In this document: piece by piece, positions 36,380-45,959 of the stretch
Layout of the letters: each line of letters opens with the position of its first letter
Position numbering within the stretch: the first letter of the stretch is position 1
Source: Epiperipatus broadwayi
Lineage: Eukaryota; Onychophora; Udeonychophora; Euonychophora; Peripatidae
Assembly: GCA_028023455.1 (NCBI GenBank)
Contig: JAQFVV010006426.1
Span: 928,001 to 992,000, forward strand
DNA length: 64,000 bases
Direction of reading: 5' to 3'
Notes under the pieces: generated by a model
What the model saw: only the letters and a program-made list of their open reading frames with translations
Database searches by the model: none
Told to the model about the DNA's origin: nothing
Translations under genes and position numbers: made by a program

Positions 36380-36656
36380 GTGAGGCGTAATTGGACCCTG
36401 TATGTACAACATATCCAGTTAAAATTATTGATAAATTATGTAATAAAAGAAATATTAAAAAAAATAATAAAGAAGAGAAACAATGGGAAAGATGTAAATA
36501 ATTTTATATATAATAGTTACAATGTTTCTAGAGATACTTTTATGAAGATTAAAAAGATTATAAAAAGTATAAATAATAAATACAAAGGGGAAAGTAGGTT
36601 AATTATTAAACCAGTATATAAAAAGAAATTAAATTTAGGAAATTTAATCAATGATA
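36380..36656 (+). pseudogene. Penelope-like element 4, 5' fragment (RT-nuclease linker)
   Basis: The frame encodes the lysine-rich linker between thumb and nuclease, ending IKPVYKKKLNLGNLIND, the counterpart of the KPxxxLRxLLxxxKD linker known in PLEs. It is interrupted after ATCAATGATA by the 701-bp insertion; the same frame resumes behind the insertion at 37,358. No RT motifs remain upstream, so this is a 5'-truncated copy, and the start methionine at 36371 has no meaning as a gene start. Confidence 0.72.
36649..36656. repeat. Left target duplication of the retrozyme-like insertion
   Basis: CAATGATA here is repeated at 37358-37365 on the far side of the insertion. Both copies lie in PLE coding sequence, and one copy is all that the uninterrupted frame needs. 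Confidence 0.8.
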
Positions 36657-37357
36657 CAAAAACAGAGCAAAACTCTCCATACAGTATTGCCACCTTTGCT
36701 AAACAGAGTAATCAATGGATGCCAGAAGGCTTGTGCATAAAATCCCTATCTAATGCCTACTCATCCAATATCCCCAGACTAGTTTCTGGCTTGTGGCCTT
36801 CGTCAGTGAGGTGGCAATACTGTATGGAGAGTTTTGCTCTGTTTATCAACAATTAATGTGCTAGTATAGGAAATGTGATCATGTGATGCTTAATGGTTTA
36901 ACACCAATCCTGCCTAATAGGATAGTGGTGGCTATGGTTGTAAAAGAGCCAAAGACACCAAAATGTATGGGTGCTCAACTGAGTTCAGACCCATATGACT
37001 ATATAAGCTATTGAGCTTAGATTGAAAATATTTTTTGCATTTTCAATTTCATTCTCATAGTTTTGTAGTTAAGTAGAGATAAAAGGTGGTTGCTAGAGGG
37101 TTGCATTAGATCCTAAGATCTAGATGCAGTGCTCTCAGATCCAAAGCTCCTCACTGACGAAGGCCACAAGCCAGAAACTAGTCTGGGGATATTGGATGAG
37201 TAGGCATTAGATAGGGATTTTATGCACAAGCCTTCTGGCATCCATTGATTACTCTGTTTAGCACAGGTGGCAATACTGTATGGAGAGTTTTGCTCTGTTT
37301 ATCAACAATTAATGTGCTAGTATAGGAAATGTGATCATGTGATGCTTAATGGTTTAA
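36657..37357 (+). mobile_element. Hammerhead-bearing non-coding element (retrozyme-like) inserted in PLE 4
   Basis: A 701-bp insertion flanked by an 8-bp duplication. It has three parts: an inverted partial copy (36657-36810, minus orientation, running outward from the hammerhead), a full 456-bp unit (36811-37266), and a second partial unit (37267-37357) that repeats 36811-36901 exactly. Head-to-tail repetition beyond one unit implies a multimeric or circular template. No protein is encoded. The unit carries one hammerhead with an intact core at 37,139-37,197. Animal retrozymes are known as small, tandem, hammerhead-containing, non-autonomous retroelements, often of 170-400 bp; this unit is slightly longer. 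An inverted partial copy at the 5' side is typical of PLE-type integration, suggesting PLE machinery. The same family forms the array at 63,186-64,000. Confidence 0.78.
37139..37197 (+). ncRNA. Hammerhead ribozyme, type I, all core positions present
   Basis: Core CTGACGA (37154-37160), stem II GGC (37162-37164) / GCC (37170-37172) with loop CACAA, GAAA (37174-37177), stem III of two pairs with a UA loop (A-C-UA-G-U), and cleavage triplet GUC ending at 37183. Stem I has six pairs next to the core (TCCTCA 37148-37153 with TGGGGA 37184-37189, one G-U), an internal loop, then ATCC (37139-37142) with GGAT (37194-37197). The predicted cut is between 37183 and 37184. The one irregularity is an A-A apposition (37161, 37173) at the base of stem II. 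The compensating distal stem argues against coincidence. Confidence 0.82.
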
Positions 37358-37690
37358 CAATGATATAAAAAATATAGAAACTGACAAAATGAATGGAATA
37401 TATTTAATTGAATGTTTAAATTGTAAGAGGGAGGGGGTAAGGTTTCATATATTGGTACAACTAAGAATAAATTAAAAACTAGACTTAGACAACATTTGTA
37501 TGACAAAAATTCAAATATTTACATTCATTGTAAAGGTTTAGGTCATAAAGAATTTAGTATTAAAATGTTAGAAAGGATTAAAAATTACAGGGAAAGGATG
37601 GTTAAAGAATTTTTTTATATAAAAAAATATAATCCTACTCTAAATAGAATTAATGGAGTAGATAAGGAATATAAATTACTGTATAATTAA
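37358..37690 (+). pseudogene. Penelope-like element 4, 3' fragment: GIY-YIG nuclease
   Basis: Directly continues the frame left at 36,656: NDIKNIETDKMNGIYLIECLNC (split here as NGIYLIE plus CLNC), then a one-base frameshift near 37,437, then SYIGTTKNKLKTRLRQHLYD and a C-terminal NYRERMVKEFFYIKKYNP part. GIY and YIG strands, the CxxC pair, the arginine and the late glutamate are all visible. It is closest to the PLE 3 nuclease at 28,728. A purine run (GA)n(G)n sits downstream at 37,745-37,767. Confidence 0.82.
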
Positions 37691-38093
37691 AATAAAAGCT
37701 TAATGAGTTTAGGTAAATTGTTAGAAGTTTTTTTTGTATAAAAGAGAGAGAGAGAGGGGGGGGGGATGTTTAAATTTGTTTTATATTCATTTAAATATAT
37801 AGTTTAGGAATGTAGTTTTAAGATGGGTTTTAGATAAAATTTAAAGAAAGGGGGAGGTTTTTGAAAATTAGAGTTGGTATTTAAATTTGTATAGAAAGTT
37901 TCTTGGATGATTTTAAGATATATTTGTAATTAAACAATGTAAATAAAAAAAAAGAGCAATAAAATATAGCAGTGGGAGAAAGATGTAAGTAAAATATATT
38001 TCTATATGTTTAATATGTTTGTTATTATGTTAATGTAAGAGAAAGTTTTTATGTAATTGAAGTTTATTTGTTGATGTGTATTTAATATTGTTG

Positions 38094-38140
38094 CAGATCC
38101 TTGAAAATGACTGTATGAGATAAAACAGTTGAAACATTGG
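38094..38140 (+). ncRNA. Degenerate hammerhead-like motif behind PLE 4
   Basis: CCTTGAAAATG in place of CTGANGA, stem II ACTGT (38110-38114) / ACAGT (38125-38129), then TGAAACATTGGAG. It lies about 400 bp downstream of the nuclease stop, where PLE terminal repeats carry their ribozyme. The core is mutated. Confidence 0.5.
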
Positions 38141-38289
38141 AGTTTTGTATATAAATGTATATATATGTTCAGTATTGAGATAAAAAATAAAGTTTTTGAA
38201 AAGAAAAAAGGAGGATTTTTTATTTGTTGATATTTTTATTAACAAAGTTGAAAATAATAAGATTAAAATAGCAACACTATTATGGTAAT

Positions 38290-40160
38290 GGAAAAAAATT
38301 ATTTATTTGCTTCTGTTATGGCAAAAATGGTCATAAGGCCAGCAACTGTTTTTACATAGAGGAACGATACAAGATTTGTAAGAAAAAAGGTCACATTGAA
38401 ATGACGTGTAGCAATCAAAAGAACAAACCTGTTAAAGACAGAAATAGTCAGAAGGGTATATTTAATAATCAGGGAAATCAATTAGTAAATATTAAAAATA
38501 TGTCATCATCCAATGGAGATAAAATAATGCTAAAATGAAAAATGTGAAACCTGATCATGTCATGGAAGATGACAGCAGGAGCAGGGTATCCTTAATTTCA
38601 GTTTGGGAATGGTTGTCTGTAACAGTAAATTATACAAAAACCCTAGAAATTGAGAAAACTGAACTAAAAGCTTTGAATGTAAATGGTAATGCAATTAAAA
38701 TTAAAGGTGTGAATGAGATTAAAATTAAAGGTATGAATGAAGTCCTTGTGAGTAGAATAGAAGGAAAAATATTTGACATATTCCTATACTTAGTTTATGC
38801 AATGAGATGTGACTGGTTTATAAAATTAGGCATAAAACTCACATTCATAAAAAAGAACTAGAAATGGAAATGAGAAGCAAATTTCCTAGATTGTTTAATG
38901 GAAAACTGGGTAAAATTAAAATATCTGTTTTGTTAGAGATAATCCCTGAGGTCATACATATTAGTGGCAAACAGTGTGAGGTTCCGTTTGTTCAGAAAGA
39001 AAGAATAGAGAAGGCAAGTAACAAATTAGTTAAGAGAGACATATTAGAACCCACAGAGAAATATGTTTGGGCTATGCAATTAGTAATTATTATTAAATCC
39101 AATGAACAAAATCACTTGTGTGGTGACTTTCAGGTATCAGTTAACAAAGCTATTAGTAAAAACATATATCCTGTTCTCAATGCTTGAAAAATAATAGTGT
39201 CTCTGCAGAAATATAATTTTTTTCCCAAAATTAGAATTAAATGTTGCTGAGAAAACTGCTGAAATATTAACACTAACCGCACATGTAGGGTTATTTAAAT
39301 GCAACAGGCTTCCGTTTGGGATAACTTCTGTCCCCAGCATTTTTAAGTCAAAAATCGAAACTCTCCTTATTGGGATTGAGGATGTCATTCCATTTTTTGA
39401 TGACATTTTTGCTACCGCTACTCCCTAAAAACAAACTTAGAATTTGCTAATTAGTGTATGCAAAAAACTCAATAAAATGAGAGTCAAGCTTAATACCCAT
39501 AAATGTATCTGGAAAGCTCTTGAAATTAAGTTTTTGGGCCATATTATTTCAAAAAAAAAAACAGCACATCTCCTGCCCCAGAAAAGGTTAAAGCTGCAGC
39601 AGAAGCCTCAAGATCTAATAATGTTAAGCAATCACAGACTTTTCTAGGACTCTTAAATTATTTTGGAAAGTAAAACCCATGTAGCCTGATCCTTATATGA
39701 TCTACTTAAAAAGAACCAGAAGGGGAAATGGTAACTTGAGCAAGAACTAGCATTTTTGCGTACAAAGTCACTGCTAATTTCAAATAAATTATTAGTTCAT
39801 TATAATAGCGATTTGGAAGTTGTTCTTATGACTGATGCATCTGAATTCAGAATCAGAGCAGTATTGTCACCATGCTCAGGCAGATGAACGACCCATTGCC
39901 TATGATTCGCGCACCTTGTCCAAAGCCCTTGTGATACTATTTGGCATTTGAAAATTTCATCAATATTTGTACGGACATAGATTTACTATAATAACTGATT
40001 ATAAACCCCTATGGGAATTTTTAGGAAACAAACAGTTTCCGAACATCATAGCTCTCGTATGATAAGATGGCCGAACATTCTAGCAGGTTATGACTATATA
40101 CTGGAATATAGAAAGGAAAGTAAATAGAGCATGCCGATGCCCTATGGCATATGCCTTCGG
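38290..40160 (+). pseudogene. Gypsy-type gag-pol remnant
   Basis: Fragments follow Ty3/Gypsy order: gag zinc-knuckle-like CYGKNGHKASNC and a second knuckle CKKKGHIEMTC (38,317-38,415), a degraded protease stretch, RT beginning near 38,880 with KLVKRDILEPTEKYVWAMQL, CGDFQVSVNKAI (about 39,117-39,155), GLFKCNRLPFGITSVPSIF (about 39,288-39,345) and FFDDIF (39,394-39,411; family form YxDD), then a tether, RNase H TDASEFRIRAVLS (about 39,830-39,868), YGHRFTIITDYKPLWEF (about 39,968-40,020) and an IEYRKES end near 40,120. Many stops and frameshifts. Integrase is absent: the text after 40,160 goes straight to a polypurine-like run, suggesting an internal deletion. Confidence 0.85.
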
Positions 40161-40299
40161 GTTCATGTATATATTGCAAATTATATATATTCTATTAATA
40201 TTGTAATCAATTTTCTAGTGTTGTATTTTTTTGCCAGGAACCAGAATTTTTATCTTCCAATGCTGTCTGGGGAGCAAGAATTCGATTTCCAGACATAGT

Positions 40300-40313
40300 T
40301 GGGGGGAGGGGAT
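40300..40313 (+). promoter_or_regulatory. Possible polypurine tract of the Gypsy remnant
   Basis: GGGGGGAGGGGA lies shortly after the end of the RNase H region. It would mark the boundary to a 3' LTR, but no LTR pair was found, so this is tentative. Confidence 0.35.
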
Positions 40314-43300
40314 CCTTAAAAAACATAATCTGAATTTTTAAAAGGCAAATGGGATATAAGAATTTATTGATGCTGGATATTTATTTGGCAAATTAATAAT
40401 GAAGAATAACGTACATGTAAATGTCGTTAAAATGAATAAATAATTGTACGATTATTTCCGATAAATCATGTTGCTGGAGCATTCAAAAGACATATTAAAT
40501 ATAACAGATTTATTCAATTGACCAAACAATGATTATCTTTTTATCTTATTTTGATGTTTATTATCTTTTTATTTTATTCAGTTTAAAATTGATTCACACA
40601 TTTTATCACTACGCCAAACAGCAACTACAATTTCAAAAAGATTAAAAAGTTATGTACATATTTCAAATCAATAAGTTAAAGTTGAATACTTTGAAACTAA
40701 AAAGAAAAAAAAAGCAATTTCTCTTTACATTATTCTTATTTTTAAAAAATATAAATAATTTTCAAGCTTTAAATTGACGAAAATTTAGAATAATAATTTA
40801 GAGAAATAATTAAATACTCACTAGATGGAGCATTGATAAAAATAATCAAGATGGCCGCTAAAAATCATTCCCTTATTTCAAGAGGACTATTTTATAAAAA
40901 AATTAGGGTAATTCCATTAAAACTTAATGAGTTTATAAATATAATGTATGTATGTTAAATTCTCTGCCCAAAGATTGGTAAAATTTCTAGGTGATAGGGT
41001 ATTATGATAGGTGGTAACTTTACTAATGGTGGAATTGCTATCCCGAGAGAATTTGAAAAATCACAAGTACAACTTTTTAATAAATGCCGTTAAAAAATTT
41101 GTTCCCTTACTCATATATCTTTATGCGGAAATAAAAACAAAACAAAAAAAGTGATATGAAAAACAATTTAAAATTTATAAAGCATGAAAGATCTGACGGG
41201 GGAGGGATAATTAATAAAATATTAAAGATTAGCAATGAATTCATTAAAAAAGACTATAAGTTAAGAATAAAACTATTTCGAAGACCCCTTTTTATCTAGA
41301 CATTTATAAAATATTGTCGGGGAAGTTTATATTAAAATTATAATAAATTCGCACACTCTGTTTTGTTAATTTGTATGATTTTGTTTATGCGCAGATTTTA
41401 ATTATGATGGCAACTAGTTTTGTGATAAATGATACCATGCAGGATGACCACTTTTCTCCTGAATTCAACCCAAAAATGTACAAATATATATAATAGGAAC
41501 GGGAAGAAAAATACACGAATTTTTAAATAACTACATTGAAAAATACAAATCATATTATTCTTTTTAGAATAACTTTAATTAAGATAATAATATAAGCATT
41601 TTTAATAAAAATAATACTTGCCCCATATAGTTTAATATGTGACAGGTAGAATGAGGTCTCTGGAGTTCAAGGATTGCGGTCCACATAATTGCTGATGTTC
41701 AAACTTCTTATGAATTCATAATAAAATATTACATTATTTACTTATTTTAATAAAATTGATTAATTTATTAATTATAACTTCGTATTTATAATTTTACGAA
41801 ATTTAATATATATACGAAGTTTAAGAAAACAAAAATATGGCAGTTATTGTAAGAGTAATATATTGCTCTTAGTGAATATGTATGGAATTAAAGAAAAAAA
41901 TATGACAATATTGCTTTTCATGAAACTCATCATCTAGAGAAAGGAAATTTAATTGAACAAGTAGAGAGTTATTAAGTTATTTTGGAAAAGCAATTGAACA
42001 AGTAAAAAGCGATTGCATGAGAAAGACGGTTGCAACAAAAAACATGAAGGGCTTTTTTTTATTTACTTTTTGTTTACCTTATTGTCTTCAATCTCTTAGG
42101 TTAAAATAAAATCTGCTTATCATAATAACGTATGTTTGCTATATATTCAATAACATCCAAGTGATTTAATGACCTATTACATATTGATTTCTGTAGATTA
42201 TTACCAGTACCCATACAGTCCAGATTTCTGATACTTATGTACGATGTATTCTCTAAATATATTAATGCATTTCCTATCAAAAGTGCTCGTGCCAAAAATA
42301 TCCTCAACATTCTCAAGAACTTACAAATTATTTTTATTGGAAAACCAAATCATGACAATGGAATTGTTTGCTTATAAAAATGAAAGTATAACATATTTTT
42401 TGTTTAGCTAAAATGGTCATACTTGTTGATAAATGGCTGCTAGTGAGGGATGTTGAAGGATTTGAAACCTTTTTATAATCATATATTTGCAGCTATTTAT
42501 TTTTATTCCACATAAAATACTAACAGATTTCCATTATATATTATTTCTGTGTTTGAAAACATGATGGTTAATCACTAGTCTATTAAAAAATTGGATTTCA
42601 GATAGCTAGATTTGTATGATTAATTAATTTGCTAAGCTTCTTCCCATCTTAGTCAATCAGTAGTTTATAAGAATTTTTTTATTTTCATTTCAATGTCTTA
42701 TTTATATTTAATAACACACACACACATATATATATACCTGTCATACATTGAATCCAGATTCAAATCCAGACAAGAAAAAAAACTTAGGAACATTTTTTTC
42801 AGATTCCAATCAAACTTAGAATTTTTTATTTAGGTAGCTAGATCAGCCATCTGATATTACTTGATAAATCAGAATGTTTACTATTCTTAATTAAGGCATA
42901 AAACAATGGAAAATTATTTAAACTATTATAATCAAGCAATACACAAGCCTAATGATTAATGTCTTTTTCTTTAACTCATATGAAGAGTTATTGGAGAAGT
43001 CTTTATCTTGCAGTGAGCTATTTAAAGATTGTGACCATCTCTTACACTTATCTATATATATTTTAATAAAGAATGGCTATTAATTGTGGAGCATTGGGAA
43101 TGTATAAAATTATAAAGAAAACTTAAGAAATGTGTGACCTTTCTGTATTTTTGAAACATTCATCTGTAAGGTTAATAATTGATTTTCATGATTAACTCTA
43201 CAAGTATTTAAATTTAATCCTTCTAAATCAATATTAATAAAATAATTTTCAGTTTCAGACATTGTATAATACTGAAGATTTGATTTATCAAGTCGTGTCT

Positions 43301-43649
43301 CACTAGAATCATTATAATAAATTTACAAACAATGTCCACTTAGTTGGATCAGTGTTATTAGTTAGATAAATGATTCACTTTTGTTTAATAAATCAATCAT
43401 TGATACACATAGAGATGAAACTATAATAATAGCAATCTTCATAAAATATTAATTGAACCATTGATTTGTGAATTGTTGTTACATTATGTGTATTTGAAGT
43501 AGGTTCTTTAATAAAATTATATATTCTTAGCACTACATATTTAATAGCCAATTATAGTTTTGAATTACAAATTTTTATCAGAATTATTTTTTACTCATAA
43601 CCTATAATTGTAAACATCATCTTTATTATATCTTCTCTATCTTGCCACA
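40314..43649. other. Intergenic, no supported gene
   Basis: The frame at 42101-42316 (-) has no motif. A (CA)n(TA)n microsatellite lies at about 42,713-42,737. GATGGCCGCTAAAAATC at 40,850 is a rare GC patch without further context. Confidence 0.5.
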
Positions 43650-45560
43650 GTAATCTACCATTATAATTATGCAACTATTTTTTAATTTCTTCTCATATAA
43701 TTTTCATTCTATCATCATAATCTTTACTGACATGCACATTATATCTGACTGACTACCAAATATTTTGAAACTGTTTTCTGTTCTAATCATTTATCATTTA
43801 TAGTAATGTATTTATAATATTCTTTCTTGCTTTTGAATTTAAAACATTATCCAATGACTGTGTCTATTTCTATTTTCAGAATATCAATCTCGTATCTTTT
43901 TTATTTTTTACTCCATATCTATCTACTTCATTTCATTGAATTCTACAATATTTGATCTTTTCTTTTTTTCATATCTACAAATGATCATTTTCGTTAATTT
44001 ATTACATAGTAACATTCCAATATTTTTTAATTCCATTTGCTTATGTTAATTAATTTATTTAGCATTCGTAAATACTTTAAACAGGCTTTAATCTTTATTC
44101 AATGCACTTTAAAATTCGTAATAATCAAGCATATTTTGCCAATAGAGGAACTTTCCAAACCACGACACACACAAAATATGCTTGATTATTACGAATTTTA
44201 AAGCACATTGAATACAGGTTAAAGCCTGTTTAAAATATTTACATATGCTTTTTGTGCGCTCAATAAATTAATTACTATTCTTTATTAGCACTAGTAACTA
44301 ACAACCATGCTAGAAGATTTATATTTGCTTTCCCTGCAACCTCAGATAAACTTTAAATCTATCTTTACAGCAGAAATTCAGTGACACTTTTTTACTGTCA
44401 AATCAATTTCTACTTACTCTATCATAAGCCTTTTCTATATCTAAAATTGCAATAAATATTGGTTTATTTTTCTTATAATGTATCTCAATACTGAGATAAA
44501 GTAAATAAACTATTCCCTATCCTTTTTCTTGAACAAAATCCATTCTGAATCACACTGTCCAGTAATATGCATGTGTGTAAATAATTGATAAACTATGGAA
44601 ATTAATAGCCTGAATCTTTTTGTTTTATATATAATAATTTAATTCTCAAACCCTTCCATTCACATAGAATCTTATTAGCATTTATAATTTAGACCAAACT
44701 TTACTATCATACCATCTAATCTCTTTGCTTTTTTAAATTTTAGTTTACTTGTTACTCTATCAACTCAGCACCATCATTTTATTCATCATCTTATAAATTA
44801 AGCCCTCTAATGATTTGTATTTTATCAATTCTCCTTCAATGAAAATTTTTATTACATATTCGTCAAGTATTTTTTTAAAGTTTTTCCCTGTCTTTACACT
44901 CTCTTCTCTCTGTATTTTTTTCATATTAGTTCAACCTATTTCCATATTAATTCAGTCCTAGTTAGTTTTTTTTATTTTTAGTTGATATCCTCCACCTAAC
45001 CATTATCTTATCCCATTTACTTTTTATAATAGCTTCTTAAAATTTTTTTCTTTTAGTTTTTATTATGATTTTATATAAACAATCATTTGTAATCATCTTC
45101 ACCATATCCATCTATTTTCAATAACTTTTAAAATTATCATCTTTTTTAATTGTTTAAAGTTATTATAAAACATACTCGGTTTAATTTCATTTATTATTTA
45201 TTACCTATTCCTGTCAATCTTCCTATAGATTTCATTATTTACCTTTTCAGATACCTTTAATTTTACTAACATAAAATTATGATCACCCCATTTATTTACT
45301 TCCTAATCAAACACTCTATTTTTTTTTTTTATCTTTTCTAATTTTTCTGCTCTATATTTTACATTTTGCTTAGATTATATAAATTCCCCATCATATAATT
45401 TAATTAAGTTACCAAATTTCATACTTCAATTTACCTTTTTCACACATCTACTTTTCTCTACTATACCAATTTCATTATCATGTCCATTTGTATTACAATC
45501 AATATCTTATAATTATTTTTTCTAAACTCTCTTTTGTCCCACATAAATATACCTAAATAC
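43650..45560 (-). pseudogene. LINE remnant (endonuclease and reverse transcriptase), minus strand
   Basis: Minus-strand translation in shifting frames gives an APE-endonuclease end with GDHNFMLVKLK (about 45,290-45,255; family form SDHxxV) and a reverse transcriptase motif A region FIAILDIEKAYDRVSR (about 44,455-44,405) preceded by QNGFCSRKR-like sequence (family form GFRxxR, about 44,550-44,525). Both belong to APE-type non-LTR elements. Heavily decayed, T-rich on the + strand. It contains a later foldback insertion at 44,068-44,242. The clade is undetermined; it is not the RTE type lying next to it. Confidence 0.7.
44068..44242. repeat. Young inverted repeat: 71-bp arms, 33-bp loop
   Basis: The left arm (44068-44138) and right arm (44172-44242) are inverted copies with about five mismatches in 71 positions. 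The loop (44139-44171) reads CCAATAGAGGAAC...CGACACACA. The arms are far better preserved than the LINE around them, so the structure is younger or constrained. The outer flank AGCAT/ATGCT extends pairing a little. Confidence 0.92.
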
Positions 45561-45959
45561 TCTCATTCTGGTTGCAGAAGAGTTTGCTGTTAACTGAAAG
45601 GAGACCCTTTGATTTCTCTTGGAGGCTTTAAATGAACCGAATCTCCAATCCATACATTCCTCTCACTACAGCTGTTATTATTATGTGATTATTCTTATAG
45701 TATATAAACATGGATGGGCTGATCATCAAAACGCATTAGCCAATGTGGTCATTATACTGGCTTTTTACCTCTGAGTTTAAGATAAAGAAACACATGGTTT
45801 TATTTTCATTTGCCTGATAGCTTAACTGAAATATCAATTTAATTTTCCTGATGATAGAAATGAATGTGTGTGTGAATGAAAAAAAAATTTTTTTCCTGAT
45901 ATTTACAATTATGACAGACAAAAATGAATCATGGTCCTTATTCCCAAGAGGCTAAAATC
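45561..45959. other. Boundary zone between two LINE remnants
   Basis: Contains no identified domain. The 61-codon minus frame at 45736-45921 has no motif. The exact 5' end of the RTE-type copy is somewhere in or just after this segment. Confidence 0.4.

Noticed and set aside
36371-36856. 161-codon frame taken as one gene
   Set aside because: Its second half (after 36,656) runs into the inserted hammerhead element; only the first part is PLE coding sequence.
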